From contig NZ_JAWRCU010000004.1 in the NCBI RefSeq assembly GCF_033542235.1, positions 186,001 to 250,000 of the forward strand: a stretch of 64,000 nt of DNA, given 5' to 3'. Made by a program: the position numbers and the translations under genes. Origin of the DNA: JAWRCU01 sp033542235 (GTDB taxonomy: Bacteria; Pseudomonadota; Alphaproteobacteria; Rhizobiales; Rhizobiaceae). This document shows positions 8,969 to 17,333 of the stretch, piece by piece (position 1 is the first letter of the stretch; the number at the start of each line of letters is the position of its first letter). The notes under the pieces are model-generated. The model saw nothing but the letters and a program-made list of their open reading frames with translations. It did not search any database and had not been told where the DNA came from.

Positions 8969-9778
8969 GTTTTTCCCCACTACCCTGGGGGGAAGCCTGC
9001 GCGAGATACATAACTTAAGTGTTTACGCTTACAGCCAGACTCTATGACGGTTATTATTGGGTAAATATTTGGCATGAAGACGTAAACTTGTGTACTGTTA
9101 TTGAGAACCCCAATCTCTCGAAATTGAGCGCACATCGTCGCACTATCATCTACATGCAAGAAAGAATTGTCGCCCTGCGCGACATCGCTTGAATAGGATA
9201 GAACGGGGTCGCATTGGGGCGGCTTCTAGTAGCCGAGGGCTGTGGAGTTGTTGTTACGGACGCGTCCTATCTCGAGGAAGGAATGCCCGCTCATAGATCT
9301 GTGAGGCGATCTTGTGGTCCATCTCCCACATTGGAGAGTGGCGTGATCGAGTCCTTGCAACGGGCAAACGGTGGCTAAAGGAATCCTTCCCGGAATGCGA
9401 AGGAAGAAGCCAAGCAGTCTTCACAGGCGCGCTACCCGTCCGTTGCTAGGGATAGGAATGCAGTTGCTTGGCAGCTGGTAGCATCGAGGTCGGCACTTTA
9501 ATCATGGCCGCACTACCTGCAAGGTCTCTTGCGACCGCCAGTCTGAAACAAGTGCGAAAGCAGCGGGGCGCGAGGCCGCACTGTATCTTCTATGTAACAG
9601 TCTGAGAAAATTCTGCGCCGCGGCGCTTCACGGCGTTAGCTTTGCGCTTCGTCGTTGGGGCCATTCATGGAAAGTTAACATCTAGTTCTGCCGGGGATGG
9701 CAGAGAGATTGCTTTTGGAGGTGGGGGAATAGAACAGGCCCGGAGAGGGTGACAACATAATTTGGTGGGACATCATCA
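8969..9778. other. 810-bp intergenic region without a recognisable gene
   Basis: The stretch separates the divergent GGDEF-EAL and lytic transglycosylase genes. Bases 9000-9130 are clearly AT-richer than the surroundings and probably hold the promoter of the leftward operon. I find no tRNA, no terminator with a T-run, no convincing ORF and no transposase remnant in the remainder. Confidence 0.6.
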
Positions 9779-10642
9779 ATGTCGGCAGCCGTCTGTCTGC
9801 TCGCTTCGCTGCTGAGCTGTCCGTACCCATATACTGAGGCACGGCTCCAACCCTCAAGCGAATACGCGCAATCGATGAAGCGCGAGCGATTGGTGTTAAA
9901 GCGCGAGCGATTGGCCGACCCACCCACGCCCATCGCCGCCAGGTTCGGTCCAGACGAACCAATCGGCATAGCCGACCCCCAGTTTCCAGCCCCAGTCATC
10001 TTCACGAAGGTGGATGAAAATCAGGAACCTGATGATCCGGCCCCGCCTCAGAAGAAGCGCGAGAAAATAAAAGCATCCGACGAGCCGATACGAAAGCTCA
10101 AGACCAGAACCAAGATCATCTTGGAAACGAGAACCAAGAAGGTCGAGACGGCTTATGTCGAGCCGACCCCAATCGAGCAACAGTGGCGACTGTCCTCTCT
10201 TTTCGGTATCAGCAACGCCAGCAGCGCCGCTCTATCCCAATCTATATCCGGTGTGTCCAATATCGACATGGGGAAATCCGGATATCAGGAAGTCATTCGT
10301 GCTGCCAGGATGCACCAAGTACCGGTAGATCTGGCCTTGCGAGTGGCCAAACAGGAATCAGGCGGTGATTGTGGTGCCATATCATCTGCAGGTGCCCGTG
10401 GTGTGATGCAGGTCATGCCAAAAACCGGCGCCAAGCACGGTTATTCAACCAGGCAACTAACTAACTGTCGGACCGGGGCTGAGGCTGGCGTCAAGGAACT
10501 CAAACATCTTCTTCAGCTGGCAGGCGGTGATGTCAAACAGACCCTGACCGGTTACAACTGCGGCGAAGATTGCATGTTCGGGCGGCGTAAGAAACTGCCG
10601 CTAGAGACAGTGAACTATATTCAGGCCATCACGCGAAATTAG
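9779..10642 (+). CDS. Secreted lytic transglycosylase (SLT domain)
   Basis: A 287-residue protein with a short hydrophobic N-terminus followed by a charged, Pro-rich linker (about 30-135) and a C-terminal SLT fold. The catalytic glutamate is E193 in AKQESGGD, followed by GARGVMQVMPKTGAKHG and the closing GYNCGED motif, as in MltC/VirB1-type enzymes that cleave peptidoglycan between MurNAc and GlcNAc. Four cysteines in the SLT part could form disulfides, agreeing with export. KRERL occurs twice near residue 40, from a short direct DNA repeat. The signal peptide lacks a strong basic n-region, so the start may be slightly wrong. No T4SS genes are nearby. Confidence 0.78.
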   Translation: MSAAVCLLASLLSCPYPYTEARLQPSSEYAQSMKRERLVLKRERLADPPTPIAARFGPDEPIGIADPQFPAPVIFTKVDENQEPDDPAPPQKKREKIKASDEPIRKLKTRTKIILETRTKKVETAYVEPTPIEQQWRLSSLFGISNASSAALSQSISGVSNIDMGKSGYQEVIRAARMHQVPVDLALRVAKQESGGDCGAISSAGARGVMQVMPKTGAKHGYSTRQLTNCRTGAEAGVKELKHLLQLAGGDVKQTLTGYNCGEDCMFGRRKKLPLETVNYIQAITRN

Positions 10643-10725
10643 AGCGTGTGCTCAACAAGTATCTGACGCAACCACGTCGTTGCAGCGGCCGGCCAAAGAC
10701 CTGAAACCTCCCCGGCCGCCGGGCC

Positions 10726-11853
10726 TCACGCGTCGAGTGCCAGCTGCCGAACCAGCTCTTCGTTTACCGTGATGCCTAGGCCGGGTCCCTCCAGCGCGGC
10801 AATCGAACCGTTCTTCTGGACGATCGGCGTATCGACGAGCTCATTCTGCACGGAGACAGGGAATGGCTTCAACTCCAGAAGCCGCGCGTTCGGCGAGGCG
10901 AGCGACAGATGCAGGCTCGCGGCGGTGGTAACAGCCGTGCTCCAGGCATGCGCATTGATCGTCAGGCCGGCACGGCCGACAAGCTCGTCGATACGCAGGA
11001 AGCCGCTGATCCCTTCGACGCGGCCGGGGTCGACACCTAGAACATCCGCGACGCCGGTTTCGATGAGACGCGCATAATCCGTCACGGTGAATTCCCGTTC
11101 CCCCATCGCGACGGGCACGTTGACTGCGGCCTTCAGCGCGCGATGGGCCTCGATCTTCGACGGATAGAACGGTTCCTCGATCCAGCCGATATTGTATTCC
11201 GCCATCCGCTTGACCGTGTTTATGCCGGTAGAAAGGTCCCAGGTCACGCCATGGCCGGCGTCGACCAGGATCTCGAAATCATCGCCCACAGCCGCCCGCA
11301 GGTCGCGGATGAAGACGACATCGTTGGCCGGGTCGCGCCCGATGTTGGACAAGCCCTTCTTCGCGAAGCCCAGCTTGACGCCGCGATAGCCGGCCTTCTT
11401 GAAGCCGACCACTTCGTCGATGTTTTCGGCGTTGGTCGCCTTGTTGACGTGGATGGAAGCATAGGCAGGCATGGTCTCGCGGACCTTGCCGCCGAACAGC
11501 TTGTAGAGCGGCTTGCCCTGAAGCTTGCCTTCAATGTCCCAGAGCGCCATGTCGAGCGCGCTGTAGGCGAAGCAGGCGATGCCGCCCTCACCATACCACC
11601 AGCAATGAGCGCGCATCAGCCGCCATGCCTCAGCGACGGTTATCTCGCCTGCATTGATCAGCAGCGGTGCGAAGGCTTCGTCGATGAGAAGCTTCGTTGC
11701 GCGACAGGCTTCCGGCCACATGGCGATGCCTTCGCCCCAGCCGACCACCCCATCTTCAGTTTCGACACGGGAGAGGACCGTAAGCCGCCAGGCACCGTGA
11801 TCGTTGGCATCCGGATATCTCAGCACAGTCGCGAATACCGATCTGATGCGCAT
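10726..11853 (-). CDS. Enolase-superfamily sugar-acid dehydratase (mandelate racemase/muconate lactonizing family)
   Basis: A 375-residue member of the enolase superfamily. An N-terminal capping domain (about 1-120) is followed by a barrel carrying the acid/base lysine region KLGFAKKG, the metal ligands in VDAGHG, the second in WIEEPF and the third in MGERE, and the catalytic histidine in NAHAWST. Family members dehydrate aldonic acids to 2-keto-3-deoxy acids, which suits the neighbouring dehydrogenases and mutarotase; the precise substrate is unknown. ATG 11853 has a GGGGAGGAG ribosome-binding site directly upstream, so the upstream extension of the frame (which would run through the operator) is rejected. 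It is divergent from the GntR regulator. Confidence 0.87.
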   Translation of the reverse strand: MRIRSVFATVLRYPDANDHGAWRLTVLSRVETEDGVVGWGEGIAMWPEACRATKLLIDEAFAPLLINAGEITVAEAWRLMRAHCWWYGEGGIACFAYSALDMALWDIEGKLQGKPLYKLFGGKVRETMPAYASIHVNKATNAENIDEVVGFKKAGYRGVKLGFAKKGLSNIGRDPANDVVFIRDLRAAVGDDFEILVDAGHGVTWDLSTGINTVKRMAEYNIGWIEEPFYPSKIEAHRALKAAVNVPVAMGEREFTVTDYARLIETGVADVLGVDPGRVEGISGFLRIDELVGRAGLTINAHAWSTAVTTAASLHLSLASPNARLLELKPFPVSVQNELVDTPIVQKNGSIAALEGPGLGITVNEELVRQLALDA

Positions 11854-11912
11854 CTCGCTCCTCCCCGGCAGGTGCCCGGAGTCCATAACATCGGCCAATC
11901 GAGCAGTCAATG

Positions 11913-11927
11913 AGTGGTCATACCACT
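11913..11927. promoter_or_regulatory. FadR-type operator between the dehydratase and GntR genes
   Basis: AGTGGT-CAT-ACCACT is a perfect 6-3-6 palindrome containing TGGT-N3-ACCA, the half-site pattern of FadR-subfamily GntR regulators. A TTGACA hexamer (11927-11932) abuts it on the + strand, so a bound regulator would block the promoter of its own operon. A second, weaker palindrome CCAGA-N7-TCTGG follows at about 11934-11950. Confidence 0.72.
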
Positions 11928-11974
11928 TGACAACCAGACCAGTTTTCTGGATCAAATCTGTCCAGGAGAATTGA

Positions 11975-12700
11975 ATGGCTCGAGCGAGTGTGATCGAGGT
12001 CGAACCGATCCGGCGCGAAGGCGCCTCGAACATCGTGGTCGACCGTCTGCTCGGGCTGGTTAAGGCGGGTCGCCTCTCGTCAGGCGATCGGCTGCCTTCC
12101 GAACGCCAATTGGCCGAAATGTTCGGCGTAAGCCGACCGACCGTTCGCGAAGCCTTGCGCGGGCTTTCGGTGCTCGGTGTCGTCGAGATCCGTCATGGCG
12201 GCGGCGTGTTCGTGTCGAGACTGAGTGCGGCCGATCTGCTGCAACCGCTCACCTTCTTTCTCTCGCTCGAGGACGTCCCGGTCGAGAAACTCTACCATGC
12301 GCGCCGTGTCATCGAAGGGGAGATCGCTGCGCTGGCGGCCGGTCATGCGGGCGATGATGATGTGGCGATGCTGGAGGCGCTCGTCGAGAAGCAGAAGAGG
12401 GCGCTTGCCGATGCGCCCCGCTACCGCGATGTCGATACGGAGTTCCATCGCAAGCTCGCGGAGCTGGCTGACAACCCGTTCCTGGCGCGCGCAGCGCAAA
12501 GCCTGAACATACTCGGCCTGCAGTTCCGCAAGATCGCCTCCGAAACGCCGAAAGTCCTCTCCGCTTCGGTGCGCGACCACCTGCGGATCGTGGACGCGAT
12601 CCGCGCCGGCGATGGCGAGGCCGCCCGGCGCGCGATGGCCGACCACATGGACTGCGTGCTCAGAACCACGCGCGAAGCAATGGAGGGTATCGATGGCTGA
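11975..12700 (+). CDS. FadR/GntR-family transcriptional regulator (FCD domain)
   Basis: A 241-residue regulator. The N-terminal winged helix-turn-helix (about 10-75) includes LPSERQLAEMFGVSRPTVREAL, quoted here only as its core SRPTVREALR. The C-terminal all-helical FCD domain has the metal/ligand-binding residues in DTEFHRKLAELADN and later HLRIVDAI and AMADHM. FCD regulators sense sugar acids or organic acids. It heads a rightward operon: its stop overlaps the ADC-like gene by 8 bp. An operator of the expected type lies 48 bp upstream, so autoregulation and control of the divergent dehydratase are likely. AGGAGAA provides the ribosome-binding site. Confidence 0.93.
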   Translation: MARASVIEVEPIRREGASNIVVDRLLGLVKAGRLSSGDRLPSERQLAEMFGVSRPTVREALRGLSVLGVVEIRHGGGVFVSRLSAADLLQPLTFFLSLEDVPVEKLYHARRVIEGEIAALAAGHAGDDDVAMLEALVEKQKRALADAPRYRDVDTEFHRKLAELADNPFLARAAQSLNILGLQFRKIASETPKVLSASVRDHLRIVDAIRAGDGEAARRAMADHMDCVLRTTREAMEGIDG

Positions 12701-13478
12701 GCAGCGCCACGGCCTCACCCGGCCGACGATCGACGACATACTGAAGAGCGGATTTTCGACGCCATGGGATGCACCGACGGTGCCGCCCTTTCCCTTCCGC
12801 TTCCGCAACGCCGAAATCCTGACGCTGTTCTACCGGACCGACGCCGACGCGATGCGTTTCCTCCTGCCGCCACCGCTCGAGGCGCAGGGCGACGTGGCGG
12901 CGATTCATATCTATCGCATGAACGACACGGACTGGCTCGGCCCCTATTTCGAGTCGAACGTCATGTTCGGCGCGAGAATGCCCGGCGGACCGCAAGGCGG
13001 ATATTCGCCTTACCTGTTCCTCGGATCGGATGCCGGCGTCAGTCACGGCCGAGAGGTCCACGGCCAACCGAAGAAGTTCGCGCAGCCCAAGCTCGAATTT
13101 CGAGGCGACCTCATCGTCGGCACCGTGTCGCGCAACGGCATCGACGTCATCACCGGCACGATGGCCTATAAACAGCTTGCGGCAGATCCCGCCGTGCTTC
13201 GCCGGCATTTCGACGTGTCGGTCAATCTCAATCTCAAGGTCATCGACCACATCGACGGCCGGCCGGCTATTCGCCAGATCACGTCCCGCAAGCTGGCCGA
13301 CGTGACCGTGCATGAATGCTGGGAGGGGCCGTGCACCGTCGAGCTCAGGCCGAACGCGCAGGCACCAGTTTACCGACTGCCGGTGCTGGAGGCGCTCACG
13401 GGTTGCTTCTGGCGCGCCGACTTCACGCTCGTGCCCGGCGAGATCGTCCATGACTATCTCATGGATACGGCTCGATGA
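12693..13478 (+). CDS. Acetoacetate decarboxylase-like protein
   Basis: A 261-residue member of the acetoacetate decarboxylase (ADC) superfamily. The Schiff-base lysine is retained in the motif REVHGQPKKFAQPKLEF; K127 corresponds to the catalytic lysine of clostridial ADC, followed by the second lysine that lowers its pKa. ADC proper converts acetoacetate to acetone, but some superfamily members act as aldolase-dehydratases on keto acids. Because it is embedded in a sugar-acid cluster with no recognisable keto-deoxy-acid aldolase, action on a keto-acid intermediate is more plausible than acetone formation. ATG 12693 overlaps the end of the regulator gene, implying translational coupling. Confidence 0.85.
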   Translation: MAEQRHGLTRPTIDDILKSGFSTPWDAPTVPPFPFRFRNAEILTLFYRTDADAMRFLLPPPLEAQGDVAAIHIYRMNDTDWLGPYFESNVMFGARMPGGPQGGYSPYLFLGSDAGVSHGREVHGQPKKFAQPKLEFRGDLIVGTVSRNGIDVITGTMAYKQLAADPAVLRRHFDVSVNLNLKVIDHIDGRPAIRQITSRKLADVTVHECWEGPCTVELRPNAQAPVYRLPVLEALTGCFWRADFTLVPGEIVHDYLMDTAR

Positions 13479-13605
13479 TGAGGAAAGTCGTCGTGACCCG
13501 AGTACACGTCAATGACTTGGGGGGCGAGGCCGTCACGCGGGTCGGTTTGAGGCTCGATTTGACCGTTCCGGGGAGGATGTTCGGAGCGCACCAGGGAGGT
13601 AAAAG

Positions 13606-14649
13606 ATGGACAAGGTGGAGATCGGCGTGATCGGTGCGGGCTGGTGGGCTACCACCAGCCATATACCCAACCTTCTCACCAATCCGCATGTCGGGGGTGT
13701 GGCTGTCACCAGGCCTGACCGGGAAAATCTCGATAAGGTCATGGAGCGGTTCGGCCTCGCCCATGGCTTCACGGATGCCGAGGAGATGCTGGATTCGCGG
13801 CCGCTCAGCGGTGTCGTCATCGCCTCGCCGCATGTCATGCACTTCAACCATACGATGATGGCGATCGGGCGCGGCCTCCACGTCCTTGTCGAGAAGCCGA
13901 TGGCCACTTCGGCCGGCGACGCACGTGCGATGGTCGAGGCGGCGAACGGCAAAAGCGTCGAGCTGATTATGCCCTATGGCTGGAACTACAAGCCGATGAC
14001 CGACGCGGCGCATTGCCTGGTCAAGGAGGGGTGGGTCGGCGAGATCCGCCATATCAGCGCACAGATGGCTTCGGCGCTCGCCGACCTCTTTGCCGGCGAG
14101 CCCATGCTCGAAACATCCGAGCACCTTTTCCGGCCGCCACCTTCGACCTGGGCCGATCCGGCGCGCGCCGGAGGCTACGGATGGGGGCAGCTGACCCACG
14201 GTCTCGGGCTGCTGTTCCGCCTGGTCGATCTCGCGCCTGCGCGGGTCTATGCGCGTCTCGGACTGTCGCCGGCCGAGGTCGACTACTACGACGCGGCGAT
14301 CGTCGAGTTCGAGAACGGCGCCACGATGGCGCTGTCCGGCGCCGCCACCGTCCCGAAGAGCCGAGGCTTCCAGGTCGATATCCGGATATTCGGCACGGAA
14401 GGCATGTTGCTGTTCGACATAGAGCGTGCCCGGGTGGAAGCCGTACGTCATGACGGCAAGGTGCATGTCGAGCAGCTTGCGCCGGACGCCGGAGAATATG
14501 ATACGGCCTCGGCCATCAGCAGGTTCGTCGATATCTGCCGCGGCGCGGGCGCGGAGAATCCGGCCAATGGCTTGATTGGACAGCGCGCGACCGAAGTGCT
14601 GGACGCGATGTATCGTTCGGCAAAAAGCGGCCGGATGGAGGAAGTCTGA
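13606..14649 (+). CDS. Gfo/Idh/MocA-family NAD(P)-dependent oxidoreductase
   Basis: A 347-residue oxidoreductase. The N-terminal Rossmann fold begins VEIGVIGAGWW, and the family motif EKPMA (HVLVEKPMA) is at about residue 96. The substrate domain contains WGQLTHGLGLLFRL, in which the histidine corresponds to the usual catalytic position. Members oxidise or reduce hydroxyls of sugars, inositols and sugar acids. The gene has a GGGAGGT ribosome-binding site 7 bp before ATG 13606 and its stop shares one base with the next start (TGATG). Substrate unknown. Confidence 0.9.
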   Translation: MDKVEIGVIGAGWWATTSHIPNLLTNPHVGGVAVTRPDRENLDKVMERFGLAHGFTDAEEMLDSRPLSGVVIASPHVMHFNHTMMAIGRGLHVLVEKPMATSAGDARAMVEAANGKSVELIMPYGWNYKPMTDAAHCLVKEGWVGEIRHISAQMASALADLFAGEPMLETSEHLFRPPPSTWADPARAGGYGWGQLTHGLGLLFRLVDLAPARVYARLGLSPAEVDYYDAAIVEFENGATMALSGAATVPKSRGFQVDIRIFGTEGMLLFDIERARVEAVRHDGKVHVEQLAPDAGEYDTASAISRFVDICRGAGAENPANGLIGQRATEVLDAMYRSAKSGRMEEV

Positions 14650-15467
14650 TGAGGCTCAGCGTCACGAGCTGGTCGTTTCCCCAATGCACGCTGGCGGAAG
14701 CGGCCGGCATAGCGAAGGCATTAGGCATCGACGGCATCGATGTGGGGTATTTCTATGCGGCATCGCTGGATCGCGCTCGCGTGCTCGCCGAGCCGGACGC
14801 CTACGGGGCGGAAATCCGCGAGTCCTTGCCTGTCGCTGTCGCGAACCTCTACCACCTCTTCGGCGCCGACCTCACCGAGCGCAATCTGGCTCGCGGTCAT
14901 GACCCGCAAAATCTTGCCGACCTCAGGCAGGTCTTGCGCTTCTGCAAGGCCGCGGGCGCGCCGACCGTGTTTCTGCTTCCCGGCATGCTGGGTCCCCGGC
15001 AAGGACGCAAGGAGGCGCTCAACGGCACCATCGCGGCGCTCAAGCCAATGGTCGAGGCGGGGCGCGAAGCAGGTGTGACGGTCGCGATCGAGGCGCATGT
15101 GCATTCCTATGTCGAGAGCCCGGATCTGGCGCATCGACTTGTGGAGGCCGTGCCCGGGCTGAAGCTCACTCTGGACCCGGCGCATTTCGCGGTGATCGGC
15201 TACAGGCAGGACGAAATCGAGAGGCTTGCCCCGCATGCAGGTCACGTGCACCTGCGCCAGGCCCGGCCCGGAGCGCTGCAGGCCAAAATGGAGGAAGGAA
15301 CCTTGAACTTTCCGGCGTTCTTCGCCGCGCTTCGCGACGCCCGCTATGACGGGTGGCTGGCAATCGAATATGTCAACCAGAACTACATGGCGACGCTCTA
15401 TGACGACGTGCTTTCCGAAACCGTGAAGATGCGCGATTGCTTCCGCGCCTGGAGCGGCAAGCGATGA
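14649..15467 (+). CDS. Sugar phosphate isomerase/epimerase-like TIM-barrel protein
   Basis: A 272-residue xylose-isomerase-like TIM barrel (AP endonuclease 2 family). Recognisable metal-site elements are the glutamate in VAIEAHVHSY, the aspartate/histidine in LTLDPAHFAV, the histidine in GHVHLRQA and the final glutamate in LAIEYVNQNY. Such proteins isomerise or epimerise keto sugars or act as dehydratases. It is coupled to both neighbours (1-bp overlap upstream, 4-bp ATGA overlap downstream). Exact reaction unknown. Confidence 0.87.
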   Translation: MRLSVTSWSFPQCTLAEAAGIAKALGIDGIDVGYFYAASLDRARVLAEPDAYGAEIRESLPVAVANLYHLFGADLTERNLARGHDPQNLADLRQVLRFCKAAGAPTVFLLPGMLGPRQGRKEALNGTIAALKPMVEAGREAGVTVAIEAHVHSYVESPDLAHRLVEAVPGLKLTLDPAHFAVIGYRQDEIERLAPHAGHVHLRQARPGALQAKMEEGTLNFPAFFAALRDARYDGWLAIEYVNQNYMATLYDDVLSETVKMRDCFRAWSGKR

Positions 15468-16261
15468 GCGGCGCCATTCTCGTCACGGGAGCGGCACAGG
15501 GCCTGGGCTACGCGATCGCAAAGCGGCTTGCGGGCGGCGAACGCAAGGTCATCATCGCGGATCTCGATCCCGCGAAAACCGAAAGTGCGGCGAAGGGCAT
15601 CGGCGCCGATTGGCGGCAGCTCGACGTGACCGACGAAAAGTCGGTCGTCGAGACCGTTCGCTCGGTTGCCGAAGGTCCGGGACTATGGGCGCTGGTCAAC
15701 AATGCAGGCGTGCACCGGACCATGTCCGTCCTGGCGACCGAGGCAAGCGAGTGGGACCGCATCCATTCCGTCAACGCCCGCGGAACGTTCCTCATGTGCC
15801 GGGAGGCAGCTCGCCATATGGTGCCTGCGCGGGAGGGGAGGATCGTCAACATCCTGACCCGGCTCAATTTCGGCAATCCCTTCTCGGCAACTTACATGGC
15901 TTCGAAATCGGCCGCGCTTGCGCTTACCCAGTGTCTCGCCGTCGAGGTGGCGAAAGCGGGCGTTCGGGTCAACGGCGTCGCGCCAGGTCATGTCGGTCCC
16001 GGCACCGGAATGGAGGCTGCGTTCCGCGAAAAGGCGGCAAGCCTCGGTTTGGCCTGGGAGGATTTCGAGGCGCAGGTTCACAAATCCATCCCGCTCGGCC
16101 GCTGGTGCCGTCCCGACGACGTTGCCGGTGCGGTTGCCTTCCTGCTGGGGCCGGAAGCCGATTTCATCACCGGGGAGGTCATATACGTGACCGGAGGATT
16201 CCAGGCATATGGCATCGCACCCGAGCCCAGCCAGTTGGAGAATCCGTATGAAAGCTCTTGA
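15464..16261 (+). CDS. SDR-family oxidoreductase with altered catalytic serine
   Basis: A 265-residue short-chain dehydrogenase. The cofactor loop is TGAAQGLG, the NNAG motif is at 79-82, and YxxxK is present as YMASK (Y144, K148). The catalytic serine, normally 13 residues before the tyrosine, is not there: the segment reads NILTRLNFGNPFS, placing Leu at -13 and Thr at -12. Activity could be retained with threonine, but it is unusual. ATG 15464 is in an ATGA overlap with the preceding stop; the small upstream in-frame extension is not needed. It ends 14 bp inside the next SDR gene. Confidence 0.88.
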   Translation: MSGAILVTGAAQGLGYAIAKRLAGGERKVIIADLDPAKTESAAKGIGADWRQLDVTDEKSVVETVRSVAEGPGLWALVNNAGVHRTMSVLATEASEWDRIHSVNARGTFLMCREAARHMVPAREGRIVNILTRLNFGNPFSATYMASKSAALALTQCLAVEVAKAGVRVNGVAPGHVGPGTGMEAAFREKAASLGLAWEDFEAQVHKSIPLGRWCRPDDVAGAVAFLLGPEADFITGEVIYVTGGFQAYGIAPEPSQLENPYESS

Positions 16262-17006
16262 GGGAAAGAAGGCGCTCGTCACAGGCGCACGCCATGGCAT
16301 CGGCGGTCGAACGGCGGTGGCACTTGCCGAGGCCGGCGCTTCCGTCGCTGTTTGCGGACGCAACGCCGGCGATTGCGATGCCGTCGTCGAAGAGATCTCG
16401 GCGTCCGGCGGGAAGTCATTCGACCATGCGCTCGACGTCGCTGACCTTGCCGCGGTCGCCGGCCGAGTAGCGGAGGCCGCAGAGAGGCTCGGCGGGCTGG
16501 ACATCGTCATCAACAATGCCGGCGTGATAGAGCCGATGGCGACGATCGATCGTCTCGATCCTCTCGCATTCGATCGGACCTGCCGGATCAACCTGTCCGG
16601 ACCGGCTGCCGTTACGGTAGCGGCTTGGCCGCACCTGAAAGGAGGCGGGCGCGTCGTCAATCTCCTGTCAGGCGCGGGAATCCAGCCAATGGAAGGCTGG
16701 GCGGCCTACTGTGCAAGCAAGTGCGGCCTCCACATGCTGACTCGTAGCATCGAGCTGGAAGGCAAGCCGCATGGCATTCGCGCCTTCAGCTTCGCGCCTG
16801 GCGTCGTCGACACCGAAATGCAGGTCGCGATCCGCGCCGCCAAGATCAACCGTGTATCCGACATCCCGCGAGCGGCCCTGGCGGCGCCGGAAAAGCCGGC
16901 GGCGATGATCGCGTGGCTTGTGTCGGGTGCGGCCGACGACCTTGCCGGCGGGATGGTCGATATCCGCGATCCGGAAGTGCTGAAACGGATCGGATGGGGA
17001 GCCTGA
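16248..17006 (+). CDS. SDR-family oxidoreductase
   Basis: A 252-residue classical short-chain dehydrogenase with TGARHGIG (12-19), NNAG (89-92), the catalytic S141 in NLLSGAG, and YCASK (Y154, K158). Thus, unlike its neighbour, it has the full Asn-Ser-Tyr-Lys set. The family includes L-fucose and L-rhamnose 1-dehydrogenases, a role that would match the mutarotase directly downstream. ATG 16248 has TTGGAG at good spacing and overlaps the preceding gene by 14 bp. Confidence 0.9.
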   Translation: MKALEGKKALVTGARHGIGGRTAVALAEAGASVAVCGRNAGDCDAVVEEISASGGKSFDHALDVADLAAVAGRVAEAAERLGGLDIVINNAGVIEPMATIDRLDPLAFDRTCRINLSGPAAVTVAAWPHLKGGGRVVNLLSGAGIQPMEGWAAYCASKCGLHMLTRSIELEGKPHGIRAFSFAPGVVDTEMQVAIRAAKINRVSDIPRAALAAPEKPAAMIAWLVSGAADDLAGGMVDIRDPEVLKRIGWGA

Positions 17007-17010
17007 AATC

Positions 17011-17325
17011 ATGACGCAATACGCATGGGTGCTCGAAGTGCGCCCCGGCTACGAGGACGAGTACAAGCGGCGCCACGATCAGATCTGGCCGGAGATGATC
17101 GAAACGCTGCGTTCTGCGGGAATCCGCAACTACTCGATCTTCAGGCACGGCCTGACGCTGATCGGCTATTTCGAGACGGACGACCTCGATGCGACGATCG
17201 CCGAGCTTGGCAAGAGCGAGGTCAACCGGCGCTGGAGCGAGTACATGGCACCGGTCATGAAGATCGAGGTCGACGAGCAGCGAGGCTTCCCATTCCTGCT
17301 GCCCAGGCAGTGGCACATGGATTGA
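17011..17325 (+). CDS. rhaM: L-rhamnose mutarotase-like protein
   Basis: A 104-residue protein of the RhaM family (dimeric alpha/beta barrel), which interconverts alpha and beta anomers of 6-deoxy-hexoses. Family features are the AWVLEVRPGYEDEYKRRHD opening with the catalytic histidine, the RNYSIFRHG segment, and the closing WHMD. Length is typical. It starts 4 bp after the second SDR gene and ends the operon, just before a convergent gene. Its presence indicates a free aldose such as L-rhamnose or L-fucose as the starting substrate. Confidence 0.87.
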   Translation: MTQYAWVLEVRPGYEDEYKRRHDQIWPEMIETLRSAGIRNYSIFRHGLTLIGYFETDDLDATIAELGKSEVNRRWSEYMAPVMKIEVDEQRGFPFLLPRQWHMD

Positions 17326-17333
17326 AGGGGTAT

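Noticed and set aside
9250..9330. Possible transposase remnant in the 8969-9778 gap
   Set aside because: Short translated pieces on the - strand look protein-like but match no insertion-sequence motif I know and show no terminal repeats.
13475..13630. 51-codon frame overlapping the ADC-like stop (ATGA) and the Gfo/Idh start
   Set aside because: The overlap is attractive, but the encoded peptide resembles nothing, has no ribosome-binding site and runs into the next gene; more likely spacer.
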